Positions 25,387 to 37,244 of a DNA stretch of 64,000 nt are shown in pieces. The notes below the pieces were generated by a model, which was given only the letters and a program-made list of their open reading frames with translations, did not search any database and was not told the DNA's origin. The first letter of the stretch is position 1; each line of letters begins with the position of its first letter. Source of the DNA: Spongilla lacustris (Eukaryota; Porifera; Demospongiae; Spongillida; Spongillidae); contig OX442419.1 of the NCBI GenBank assembly GCA_949361645.1, positions 4,285,382 to 4,349,381 on the forward strand, read 5' to 3'. The position numbers were made by a program, and so were the translations under genes.

Positions 25387-26316
25387 CACTGCAAATAAGA
25401 TGGTTGCAACGGTAAACCAAATAAATTTAAACCTGCGGTTTACATTTTAACTGGTTTCGCGGTTAAACCAAAATGTCAAATCAATTTTGTGGTTTAAACC
25501 TTAAACGCAGCAATTTGGTTTAAACTTGAGTTGGTTTACGCTTGAAACCAATCGTTTTGAAATAGCTAGCTATATATAGTATTTATAATTCATAGTCATG
25601 CATGCACTGATTTCAAACTTAAAATGAATTGCGAATGTTCTTATGCATAAGTATACACGCTGAGGGGGGGAGAGCTAGGCCACTCCGTGGTTTACGTTTT
25701 TGGTGAGGAATGCGGAGTCGCGCATCATATCACAACGACCAGGAGCGTCACAAGGGTACAGCGCAGTAAGCTATCTTGGTGTGTGTGTGTGTGTGTGTAT
25801 GTGTGTGTGCGTGTGTGTGCGTTGTCTGTGCGTGTGTGTCCATGTGTGTGAGTTGTTTACAGCTACCTGTACCAAGGTATTTTTGGGTGACGCGACCACA
25901 AAACCACAGAAAGATTATACCAATTTGAAATTCTTTATGAACACGGCTTCAGCGGGTATCGTTGGATTATCGCTCCCTGCCACAAAATATTTTTGTGCAT
26001 GACCACATTTAAAAGATCAAATAACCTCTACATAACAAACCATATTTAGGCCTTAATCGCTTGAACAACAGTTGTATGTTAGCTTGATAGTAAAGTCTTA
26101 GAGTTAAGAGTAAGGCATCTTAAGTTCATCGCGGCCAATTTTTTTTTTTTTAATTATTAAATATAATCTTTGGTTTAAATGTAAAACCACGAATACGGTT
26201 TAAACGTTTAACCAAAATCACTTGGTTTAAAGCTTAAACCAAGTTTGGTTTACACTATGTAGTCCAAACGGTAAACCAAATTTTGGTTTACCATTGCAAC
26301 CATCTTATTTGCAGTG
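25387..26316. mobile_element. 930-bp non-autonomous TIR element inserted in the gypsy relic
   Basis: The ends are perfect inverted repeats for about 22 bases starting CACTGCAAATAAGATGGTTG and continue as a GGTAAACCAAA block with one mismatch. Subterminal regions carry many GGTTTAAAC/GTTTAAACC units on both sides (25415-25555 and 26170-26280). A (GT)n tract lies at 25780-25855. No transposase frame was found. The TIR start resembles hAT-type ends, but I could not see an 8-bp target duplication. Confidence 0.7.
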
Positions 26317-26545
26317 AGTCTTTGGGATTCTTGGGTCTACTTGAGCTATTATGGCGCGAATTCATCCAGAATCTTGCCACGGGACCTTACTGCATGCATG
26401 CGTCTTTTTAAAAAGCTTCTGCATGCAACCGGCAGAATCTTGGTACACTCTGTCTGACTGTGAGGTGATTTTCAAGCAAGTGAAGCAGGAATTGGCTTCA
26501 TCAAAAGTCCTGGCTCACTACGAAGTTGGCTGCAGATGCCTCTTC
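26317..26545 (+). pseudogene. Ty3/gypsy-type reverse transcriptase relic, 3' part
   Basis: After the inserted TIR element the relic resumes with a stretch resembling SLGFLG...YYG, then material matching the C-terminal thumb/RNase H junction of gypsy RTs (SSKVLAHYE at about 26500 and LAADA in another frame near 26530). The order continues that of the left part, supporting one original copy split by insertion. Confidence 0.55.
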
Positions 26546-28174
26546 ATTGACGTTTGCATTGTATATGGATTGCAAGACAGGTATGGCACTCGCATTACGT
26601 TCATTTAGGTCGAACTGAACTGGCTCAAAAGCCATATAGTTTTAGCAGAGATGAGCTAGCTTCACTGCGCGAGACCATTTCGTATGCAGATCTGCATTTT
26701 CCGCGCATATTCTTCGATATGTATCACCATATGAACCGTATGCAGTTTTGCATACGATTCATATGCAGAGTCAGCATAACTACCGATTCGGACTGATCAC
26801 TCATACGAATGGTATCATGGTCTGCATACTATTTCTGCATACTAATTGTTTTTCATCTGCATGCGTCGTGCAGACTCGCTATATGGCACCTCATACGAAG
26901 CGTATGGTGCATTGTATGGAACTCCTTTATAGGTCTGCATATGGACTAGTATAACCAGTACCCAAAACCATCCAATTAAAAATAATAACTGTTTTTAATT
27001 ATACCAGCAACATTTTCAACTTATGCATTAGAAAGTTTGAATTGCAAGTCCAGACGATGAATTTTCAGATGCCGCTCAGATGCCATCAGGGGGTGGCCTT
27101 TTCAAAGGTTAACGAATGGTTGTTCTTCCACCCTCAATCCCGCATGACGCTGTTCTCGTGCTGCTAGCTTATCCTAAGTGTCCGCCGCACTGTAACAACA
27201 GAAGATAAAAGTCAAAGCTTTCAAAACTGACTTACCCTGTGTCAGCGTGATTGCGTGCGTGAAACTCTCAGCGAGAATCAGCTGTGCTATTTCAAGATAT
27301 CTGTGGATATAGCAGAGATATGCACTGACATATGTACATCGAGAACGTACCGGCTGCGGCCGAGTGAGTTCTTTATTTATAGCCAACGTTGAACCGTTTT
27401 TCTGACTGCGATGTAACTCTGCAAATGAAATAAAAATCAGCAATACGATTAGATCACTTACCTTTCAGTGAGTTCAATAAAATCGTCTCTATAGGAATGC
27501 AAAATAAATGTATACATTATAGAACGTAATCTAGTCCTTTTTCGCAATCGGCGTACCGTACATCTTCGGCTACTTTACTTCCATTATACTCGGCAAGGCT
27601 TGCACCTTCTTTTACTGCGCACGAACGAGGCGTAATGCTCTCTGAGGTGAACCGCCTTGTCAGCTGGATTTGGCGCTTCGATTGGTGCAGCATTTGGTCA
27701 GAGATTCTATACTGATACATCATCTCTGATTTGGTGTAACATTTTAGTGGTAGAGTAGATCTAGACTTACAAGATTTCAGCATTACTGATGCATGTTGCC
27801 GCGGGTCATTCTGTAGTTTCACTTGTCCGCACGATCCAACACTTCTTGCTGACAGCTGCTGCTTGGTTGAATATGACACGCGCATGCGTGATGGTTTTTA
27901 TCAATAAATAACTTTCACAATATTCTCAGACACATGTATTCAGCCATTTAGTAGATCGATTAATGTATGGCAGCTAACGTCAAGCTAAAGGTCTTTTTTA
28001 TTTGGTCTAATGGTATAATAGTCTTTTGAAACGAGTACCCTCGAGCGCTCGAGCCCGGATAAATCATACTCAATGAATTTGTTTTAGTGTGTACACTATT
28101 GCCTTAAATGGCTTGTTTGTACCAGCTGCAGAAAAACCTCAAGTTTGTGGATAGACCTTCTCATGAGATCAAAA
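26546..28174. other. No supported gene
   Basis: A cluster of TATGCA-type motifs lies at 26680-26945. Splice-like signals at 27.2-27.5 kb (minus) do not keep a reading frame. Confidence 0.5.
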
Positions 28175-28297
<123 letters not shown>

Positions 28298-28499
28298 TGT
28301 TACATAATCTATTGACCAAGCAAGTTACTTAATCAAGATCAATACTGTCCTTCGCAATTGTTCAAACCAGTTAATAGTAGGCCTCACTTCAGACAGCATG
28401 TTTCAAGGTAAAAGTTGCTGTTGGGTCAAAGTGTCAGTAGAAAAGCAGCTATACACAAAATCACATTATTAGCAGATAGCAAAAAAGGTCTGCTGACCT

Positions 28500-28890
28500 A
28501 TGTGGGGAAAGAGGAGTGGAAGGAATATTAGAAATAGTGAGAAAGGAAGGGTAGGGAAAGGAAACGAAGGGAGAGGAGATGGGAAGGAGGGGACCAGCGA
28601 AGAATAAGTGGAGGGAAGGAAAGCTGAAGGGAAGAAGGGAAGAAGGGAGGGAGAGAGGGAATAAAGGAGGTTGGAGGAAGATGGACAAAACAGAAGTAGG
28701 GAAAGAGGGAAGGCTGGGGAGGAGAGGAGTGGGGAGAGTGAGGTAGGAGAGTGGGGAGAGTGAGGTAGGAGAGTGGGGAGAGTGAGGTAGGAGAGTGGGG
28801 AGAGGTAGGATAAAGGAGAGATGGAGGGAGGAGTGGGAGAGAGAGTGAGGAGGGGAGAGTGGGGAGACGGAAGGACAATAGGGAGGAGAA
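28500..28890. repeat. Polypurine tract with 22-bp minisatellite
   Basis: A G/A-rich plus strand, with four copies of GAGGTAGGAGAGTGGGGAGAGT at about 28738-28810. It is the mirror of the pyrimidine tract at 19.3-20.4 kb. Confidence 0.85.
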
Positions 28891-29826
28891 AGAAAAAGAA
28901 TAAAGCACACAAGTTTCCCATTGGTTAACCTGTGCACATATCTATACATAAGGTCTGCTAGGGCTTATGTAACAGCTCTCTCCATGTTCAGTAAACCGTC
29001 CTTATGGGCATACAGCTATGGACACAAAATGTTTTAATGCTTTTACAGCAACCAATATACACGTACACCCCCAAACCGTAAGAACTTGCCTCTCCCTGAT
29101 GACCATCTACAGAAATGGACACAAGAACCTCTGATCTAGCTCCCTTGCCAAACTGGAGTGAATGTTTGAACATAGCATATCTGCAAAAGAGGACCTTTTA
29201 CATGCACATGCTTTAACCCATATACCAGTGGTATTATAGCCATATCACACCAGCCATCCAGCAATCATCCCTACAATACAGTAGACCTTAAAAAAAAATG
29301 GACCCCACAGAATATCATACTTGTACCTACATGTACTATCAAGATGGATGATTGAGATTCTCTTTAAAACCACTTTGAAATACTAAAGGTACAGAGTTTC
29401 TGGTGTTCTGTCCCAGACCTCGATGGGGAACATACAATCCCTCTGGGGTTAGTATGTCTATGCCTATGCAAATTATGGTTCATGCCATATGGCTGCGTGT
29501 ACTACGCACCGTACGCCATACACGGTGTTCCGTGTGCGGCTCAATAGCTAATAGGGCCCTTACCTTTGGACTTGTGGAAAGAGTCTAGTCGATCGACACT
29601 TAAACAGCCAAAGTACAGGCACCTCTCTTTCAGCAATAATTTAAAATTATTTTTAAAATGACTTTTGATAATATTTCCGGCCAATCTAAAGTCGGCATGT
29701 AAGTTTTGACCAGTATACTTCATAAATTTTACAATGGACTGTATACCAGCGTGCATGTCGTCATTGACCACCTGTTCCTATTTACTTGCCATACGTTGCA
29801 GTTTTAAGATATTTGATGTACTTGTG

Positions 29827-29956
29827 CAGATGGGCGGGGCACGTAAACACCCTGTCTCAAGCCGTCAAGGCCTGGTTAGATCCACGGTTAGAAGAACTTG
29901 TGGATGCTAACATGGTCAATTGCAAGTCCACACCATTGAACTACACTAACTCATGA
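29827..29956 (+). other. Possible terminal exon
   Basis: After tgtgcag the frame reads WAGHVNTLSQAVKAWLDPRL, then EELVDANM, and stops at TGA 29954-29956. The block looks like the end of a kinase-type domain (WLDPRLEELVD), but no upstream exon could be assigned. Confidence 0.25.
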
Positions 29957-30042
29957 AGTAAAATCGATACTGTACTATAATTAAGGTATAAAATTATACT
30001 GTAGAATAATTACATGTAGACCATTTGTGTCTATATATATAT

Positions 30043-30859
30043 GGGACAGTTTCCGCGAAAATGTCACCCTTTTATAACATTATAGTGTTATAAAAATGCT
30101 TCTTGTTTGAATCGCTATATCTTCCGAACGCTAAACGCTATCGACTTCCTATTTTCAACAGTTCGTATTACACCATTTCTCTATGACTAATTACATTTTG
30201 GAGTCTTCCATTTGCTCCACGCCAGTATTGCAACGTTCGATACCCGACCGGGTTCAAACCCGCCATAACTTTAGGTAGGAGTAATCAAATCGTTTCAAAT
30301 TTGGTTTGTAGGTACAGAGGTCCTATACCTATCGATTTGTTCTGTTCGTTAATTTTTATGCCATTCGTTACGGAGATACAGTTGAACAAAGTACGTCCAC
30401 TTTTCCCGCTCGATTCGCGCCAATGATTTTGGCAAATCGCGTCCCGCTCAATGTATGGGGAGGCGGTTGTTGTATCGTTGGCGCGAATCGAGCGGGAAAA
30501 GTGGACGTACTTTGTTCAACTGTATTTCCATAACGGATGGCACAAAAATTAACGAACAGAACAAATCGATAGGTATAGGACCTCTGTATCTACAAACCAA
30601 TTTTGAAGCGATTTGATTACTCCTACCTAAAGTTATGGCGGGTTTGAACCCGGTCGGGTATCGAACTTTGCAATACTGTCGTGGAGCAAGTGTAAGACTC
30701 CAAAATGTAACTTCTCATAGAGAAATGATGTAGTATGAACTATTGAAAATAGATATTCGATAGCGTTTAGAGTTCGGAAGATATAGCTATTCAAACAAGA
30801 AGCATTTTTATAACATTATAATGTTATAAAAGGGTGACATTTTCGCGGAAACTGTCCCA
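30043..30859. mobile_element. ~817-bp foldback palindrome with ~390-bp arms
   Basis: It begins GGGACAGTTTCCGCGAAAAT and ends with its reverse complement, and the arms pair over almost their full length with few mismatches. The spacer is only about 55 bp around 30425-30480. The flanks are TAT-rich on both sides, suggesting a TA- or AT-type target. The arms contain no ORF. A diverged relative is at 7165-7375. Confidence 0.85.
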
Positions 30860-32099
30860 TATAATAATATAATAAATAATACTATATGCATGCATATATG
30901 ATCGCGATCGACGATCGGAATGCATTCTAGCAGAGCATGCACATCTGCATGTACTAAGCTATATCAGCATAGCTTAGCAGGCCAGGACAGAAGTTCGCGT
31001 ATATTGTTTATACATATGCATGTTCTTGTATTAGTTGTATAATCAGGTTTTAGTTGTACCTACATGTAACTCTAACTTGAACCTCTGGTCTATTATAATT
31101 TTATAGGTTTATTTCTTCCCCATATTAAACAATATGTAATTTTATTATGCATGCATATGCATGTCGGACATATATGTATGCATAAACACTTTATGCACCA
31201 TACATGTATATACTGCATTGTATTGTGTGCATATTACGACGCGTACGACGACGTATATATACATGTAAAAACTATCTGCCTCGATCACGTCACTCAGATC
31301 ATGTATCAACTGTACTAAGTTTATGGTAATAATAATAATATACGCGTAATACGCCTACATGTATAGCTACGTTACGTTGTATATACATGTATATGCTGGC
31401 CGCGGAGTTGGCCTATAACACAAAATCCGAGGTTGCATCATAAGCTAGCTCCAGACTCTAAGCTTATAACAGTATCATCTTGTTGCATTTAGGTTGACTG
31501 CATGTAGATCGATCGTGATGGCTTAAGGGGCGTGGCACAATACATCTTATGTAATATCGAACACTTTGATTGCAAAGTGTCTTCGAGGTCGTGGTATATC
31601 TGGGTCAACCTAACTATACAGGAGCAATTTGTATGATCATCAGTTCATGATTAAAAACAAACACATGAACAATATTACACCAAAAATTAGGGTGTTCAAA
31701 GGGAGTTCTTTGACGAGATCTTGAACTAGATCAAAATGTGCAGATCCATGTAGTACCAGGGTGACATCTGTTAGGGTAAAAGAATTACACCTTCACACTT
31801 TATAATGACATACGTACATGCACATAGATCTGTAGTCACATACACAGTGGTGTTGAGAGTGACGTACATCTTCAGCAGGGAGCAAGTAAATACCTGCCCA
31901 CATTCATACATCCCACAAGCCAGTTGTTCCTTTACACAGATGTCTGTACATACGTGTGTACATGTAAACATTTAAGTGAACATACATGTACAATGCATTA
32001 TCATTCCAAACAGCACCCACCTTGTTCCTTAAAATTCCCAGGTACATGGGAATGTCATTTTGTTTCAAGTAGAAACACTCTTACCTGCATATACATGTG
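30860..32099. other. No gene seen
   Basis: AT-rich, with many TACATGTA repeats. No frame above background. Confidence 0.55.
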
Positions 32100-33020
32100 T
32101 ACATTTCAGTGAACAAGGAAAATGCCTACATTCCAAATAGCGCCCACCTTACACCTTAATGATACAATGCTGGCACTTTGGGGACACCATTCTGGTTCAA
32201 GGTGAGGCCAAGAGGAACACTCGGAAACAGATGTCTGTACCTGTATTGGTATAAACAAATACAACAACACGCCATCTTACTGCTGAAATTTTACAGGCGT
32301 ATGCAACCTTCATTAGCAAGCACATTGGGGATCTCATTGTGGCCCCTCCCCTTTCCCTTCCCATATGCCCAAACTCCCATTGCAAACCCCTCCACCTCCC
32401 ATGTGCCCCTCTTTTCATGCACTCACTCATCACATGACACTTTCTCTCCATCTACACAATAAGTCTTCTGGTTCAATTAAGGTCATGCAGGCCAGAGAAA
32501 CACATTTGTACTTGTTACATGTAAGTGACGTTTGTAATACGGGAACATGGACATCACCCTCATTCCAAATAGCACACACCTTACTCCTAGCATAGCAGGC
32601 ACAGTGGGGACTTTATTCTGGTTAAAGGTCAAGCCAGAGAAACACACCCACACAGATGTCTCTACCTGTCTACATGTGTACAATACAATGCAACAACCCT
32701 TTGCCTTCATTCCTACCACTGCCCACCTTAATAACAGGAAAATTGGGGACAAAAAGCACCATCTTGCCTGTACCTGCAGTGTACATGTGCCCACATTCCA
32801 AATAGTACCCACCTTATACCTGTACCTGCAGTGTACATGTGTACATTTCAGTCAACAAGCTGGAATGCCCACATTCCAAACAGTGCTCACCATACACTTT
32901 AATATAGCATTGCTGGCACTTTGGGGATACCATTCTCGTTCCCTCTGAAACATAGTACCTACAATTATTGGTACAATACAGACACACAGAAGTCAAATAC
33001 AAATGCAAGCCATCTTACTG
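32100..33020. repeat. Complex tandem repeat, 3-4 diverged copies of ~250-400 bp
   Basis: Blocks such as CATTCCAAATAGCxCCCACC, GCTGGCACTTTGGGGA, CCATTCTxGTTC and CAGATGTCTGTACCTG recur in order near 32120, 32545, 32790 and 32860. There is no long ORF, so this is satellite-like. Confidence 0.65.
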
Positions 33021-33595
33021 CTTATGGGCGTACACATGCAGCCTTTGGGGAAAAGGGGAAAGGGGTCGTACATATAGTAAATACGAGTGCAAATAGTACA
33101 AGTTTAAGAGTGATGGTGACCTTGTTTTGAGGAGGAGCAGTCGTTTGTACCCATCGACCACGAAATTCACATTGGGGATCTCAATCTGGCCCTCTCACAT
33201 GTGCCCAATCTACCACTGGTAATTGCACACCCCTCTACCTCCCGTGTGCCCTAGACAAGGAGGAAGCGCAGAGGGCACATACATGTAGGAGGAGAGAGGG
33301 CATATGCAGGTCCATAGCCAAGTAGTCTGGCAGCGGAGGGGGTGGTGGTGGTGGTGGTGGTGGGGGGTCGCTGTTGACTATTCATCCTGTGGGGGGGAGG
33401 GGGCTGTCAAAAAGGGATCGATCCCCCCTGGTACGGGCCTGAGCAGGGGGGGGGGGGGGGTCCCTTGCAATGGGCCAAATACGAGAGTACAAAGAGCCAC
33501 AAAGCGCCTTCAGGCCTGATGCAAAGAAAATTAAGCTAGACGGGGGGAGAACTCAACCATCGAACGGGGAGGATCGACCGATCCCCCCAATCCCC

Positions 33596-33835
33596 AGGAG
33601 AGGCATATGGAAGGGGAGAGGCATATGGGAGGGGAGAGGCATATGGGAGGGGAGAGGCATATGGGAGGGGAGAGGCATATGGGAGGGGAAAGGCATATGG
33701 GAGGGGAGAGGCATATGGGAGGGGAGAGGCATATGGGAGGGGAGAGGCATATGGGAGGGGAAAGGCATATGGGAGGGGAGAGGCATATGGGAGGGGAGAG
33801 GCATATGGAAGGGGAGAGGCATATGGGAGGAGAGA
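33596..33835. repeat. 18-bp minisatellite, about 13 copies
   Basis: GGCATATGGGAGGGGAGA units are repeated with a few single-base changes. 18 is a multiple of three, so all frames stay open; the frames at this site are not taken as genes. Confidence 0.95.
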
Positions 33836-34174
33836 GGGCTCATACATCTCCTCTTCTTCCTCATCACTGTCCAAGTCCTCATAGCTGCATTGAGAACAAT
33901 CTACCCATAGACATAGATCTGTCACCCCTACGACCACCCATCATTCTATCATATCCATCTCCCCTAACACGTACTCATACGACATTGCATACCCCTACAC
34001 CTCTCATATGTGCCCCTACCTTCATGCACTCACTCGTAACATCTCACATTCTCCCTCTGCACCATTACAACTCTTCTCTCCTCTGTACACAACTAGAAAT
34101 CAAGGATGAATTGTGTGTAGGGAAGCTGTTTACCTTCATATCTGCTGCCTCTCAGCCCACTTGTCTACAATGAT

Positions 34175-35789
34175 TGTCTTTCCAAGGTTCTCTCCATGCT
34201 CAAACTTTGTCAACCCATGGTTTCTCTTATATGTATTCTCTTCCCAAGTGCACCCATTGGATCACAAATTGCATGGTGGAAGCCAGATGCGCTCTAAATA
34301 AAGGAGAATAGAGTACACGTACATAGAAAAATTAATACCACAATATATGTGGCAAGCAAACTAGTATGCAAGATACGCACTGGCAAAACTAAAACACGCA
34401 CCAGCACATGTGCTGGTATACTATCTGAGCTATGTGCAATAATACCCCACAATAACCGGCTTACCGTTTCTACACACAGCGCGAATCCAGTTACTAGTAG
34501 TCACCATCGTTGGGCAAATCGGTTAGCTCCGCTTCACAAGATTGCAGACTACTTTCCACTCCACTGAGTTTTAAAAATGGGCCTCTATAGTTCAGAGAAC
34601 AATTAATTATCCCACAATTGGCAGATGACGTTATTAATATACGTCTGCGTTTCCCTTATTACTCTGTTACAAATATTAATAATATGCCATACGATTGCAG
34701 GTCTTGTTTTGGCAGGCTGTCTAGTTACCGGTCGGTACACACTTTGGATAATAGCGTAGTAGGCCGTACTAGTATCAACGTAACAGCGGTCTCGGTGTGT
34801 ACGGCACGAAGTGTTGTCTGCCCGTGTACCGCCTGAATGGCTGATGTACGTCAGTTGATTGCAGTTCGCTTGTACAATGCATCACAAATTAAAGCATGCA
34901 GTACTAGTTGGAATGTAAATATACACTTCCATATACATACATATCCGCATAATTTTCTACCCTTCACATATCTGCATTTCACTCCCGATATTGGTCCACA
35001 CTTTACCACTATAGACACGCATCTGCATTCTAGTCCTCATACTAAGCATTCGACATACTGGTCCCGATATGTATCCCGATACTAGCATTGCTGCATATGT
35101 ATCAGCATATGGTATCATATGCAGAGTCTGCATAGTTCTGCATACGATACACTTCCGCGCGGTGAGCTTACCGTATATACGGGGTATTTATACGGTTATT
35201 ATTCCTAACAAGTAGCGGTCTATGGTTTACGAGTCAATACCATTATGAACAACTAAACATACATGTATATCTTACGGCTGTATCTAATTTACTTTTCGTG
35301 CATTCCGGCGTCTTATCTTTGCTTTTGCATGTATTTTCTTCCCGGCTTTTTGTCTATACTAGCTACTTAGGGTCCACGGCGGATCGTTAGATTCGTTACG
35401 TACATTTGGGTCTTCTGGGTAAAAGTTAAGACTAGTTCGGTCTGTCCATTTTTTGCCGTTCCGGCGGGACCGCTATTGTGCCTGCTATACTGTAGGAATG
35501 TGTCGGGACAGGTCGCGTTTATTACAGGTAAACTGGATGGAATATTAAATGTTAAGCCTGGTTCACAATTTGACGCGATGCGGCGGAAAAAAACTCTGCC
35601 CCGGCAATCGTTTATTAATAACCAATCAGTATCGGGCGTGGTTTAGGTGTGGTTTATCGCTGTGACGTCGCATCGCGTCGCAGGAATTACATAATTCCAT
35701 TTCGTTACATAGCAGTTGAATTGGAGTTGCTCCACCCATGGTATACGGAGTTGAAACATGTATAAACTTCCGTTGTTTTTTGTGTAAAG
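34175..35789. other. Intergenic region before the 96-residue membrane-protein gene
   Basis: No supported frame. A CATATGCAGAGTC motif near 35118 is shared with 26.75 kb. The promoter of the small gene probably lies near 35.6-35.79 kb. Confidence 0.5.
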
Positions 35790-36140
35790 ATGGCTTACAA
35801 TCAGCAACAACCGCCGTATTACCAAGGAGGGTACCAAGACCCCTACCAGCAGGGCGGATACCCACCTGCCCCGTATCAAGCCCCTCCGCAGTACTTTCCC
35901 GCGCCCGTTCAACAGAGTTCCACCAACGTGGTCATTGTGTCCCAGCCAGAGGTAAGGTACCTTTTTTCTCTCGCAATTTCCTCACGTAGTGACTTGTTGT
36001 GCACGTGACAGACTTGTAGCCGCACGTATGTAGTTGAACAGAACGACACTCCAAACCACCTGCTCCATTTCATCATCACCCTGTTCTGCCCGTGGTGGAT
36101 CTTCGTTTGGATCTTGCTATGCATTCTGTACGGATGCTAG
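35790..36140 (+). CDS. Small Pro/Gln/Tyr-rich single-pass membrane protein, two exons
   Basis: Exon 1 (35790-35951, 54 codons) ends at CAG-CCA-GAG before gtaagg. Exon 2 (36012-36140, 43 codons with stop) follows a 60-bp intron ending in acag. Both splice sites are in phase 0, giving a 96-residue protein. Residues 1-40 are a low-complexity cytosol-type region of repeated QQP, YQGG and PPY-like units. A short linker follows with an N-D-T sequon. The last about 30 residues are one hydrophobic segment containing NHLLHFIITLF and CPWWIFVWI and ending in Cys. The NHxLH...T...W..VWI pattern recalls small membrane proteins of bacteria and invertebrates, but I cannot name a characterised family. The PPY-type motifs could recruit WW-domain proteins (inference). 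No signal peptide is seen. It is likely a tail-anchored protein or one with a cytosolic N-terminus. Confidence 0.72.
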
Positions 36141-36369
36141 TTATGTGTTGAATCATCATGACTGTGTGTGTGCATGACTTACCTAATTGCTGCCTGTACT
36201 TTTTACACAACCGGCCGTTTCAATCGTATAATTTATGTGTACGCAGCAAGAGCCGTTATTTAACACCATGCGTTTGTGTACACAGTAGGGAAATCCCCTT
36301 GTCATCACCTATCGAAGGGGTCCGTGGACTTTTGTGTCACACTTTATACGGCTTTGTACAATTTGTGTG

Positions 36370-36370
36370 T

Positions 36371-36447
<77 letters not shown>
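36370..36447. repeat. (GT)n microsatellite
   Basis: About 78 bp of GT, 230 bp after the 96-residue membrane-protein gene. Confidence 0.95.
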
Positions 36448-36453
<6 letters not shown>

Positions 36454-37244
36454 ACACTCATGATCATACTGGGTGTCCACAAATGAACGCAACGCTTTTA
36501 AATCACTATAATTCAGGATTAAAGATTAGATTTGAAAGTACGTTACAGTACTTAGGCAAATACTATCAATTCTATTTGTTTTAAATTATTGTAAGCGGTT
36601 AAGTAATTATATCAAACCCTTGATTATCAAAATATTCAAAACCTTCAATTATCGAAATTATTCAAAATTAAGGTTAGAGATGAATGATTTTAGTAACCAT
36701 CAATAAGTAACGGAAGATATGAATATGAATATCATTGATTTCAAGTTACTGAGTTAAATAGTAAGTTATTATCTTTTAAGACCATAATTGGCTTATAAGT
36801 TATTGATGTTGAAGCTGCTATGTGAAATTATATCTGTCCAGCTAAAAAGCAAGTTATTGACCAGAGTGTGTACTTAACAACAGCAGCTCAATGGCATTGC
36901 TATTTGCGCAAGTGTAGCCCTCTATTTGGTATATTATTTGAAGCATTGTTCATTATAAACGCCTGCATGGTTAAAGCAGCCACATGCAGTGGTCGAGATG
37001 CACATGTGTTTGTTTGCATAACACATTTACCAGCGGCCGACCACCTTCTGATGATAGACTATATATATATATGATGTATGGTGATGTGGGAACGGGACAT
37101 CTGTTGATAAAACGTCTTTTAACTGCAAGCATGCTGTACACATGACGTACAATTCGTCAGTTGCCATAGAAACATTTAATACACTTTTGGTACATGTAAG
37201 ACTAAATTTAGATAATCAACACAAATACTAAACGCACAATATCA

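Noticed and set aside
27236..27885. Minus-strand chain of splice-like sites with an upstream 122-codon frame
   Set aside because: The only open frames in consecutive segments have incompatible phases, so no continuous protein results.
27997..28064. tRNA-like segment with a perfect A-box (TGGTCTAATGG) and a B-box-like GCTCGAGCC
   Set aside because: The anticodon arm does not pair and the T-arm is poor; at best a decayed tRNA-derived relic.
29541..29771. Minus-strand 76-codon frame beginning VNDDMHAG
   Set aside because: Composition looks protein-like, but there is no family match, partner exon or clear start.
33470..34173. Long frames with GIWEGR, MGGERH and SPLPYA repeats
   Set aside because: They are the three readings of an 18-bp minisatellite whose unit is a multiple of three.
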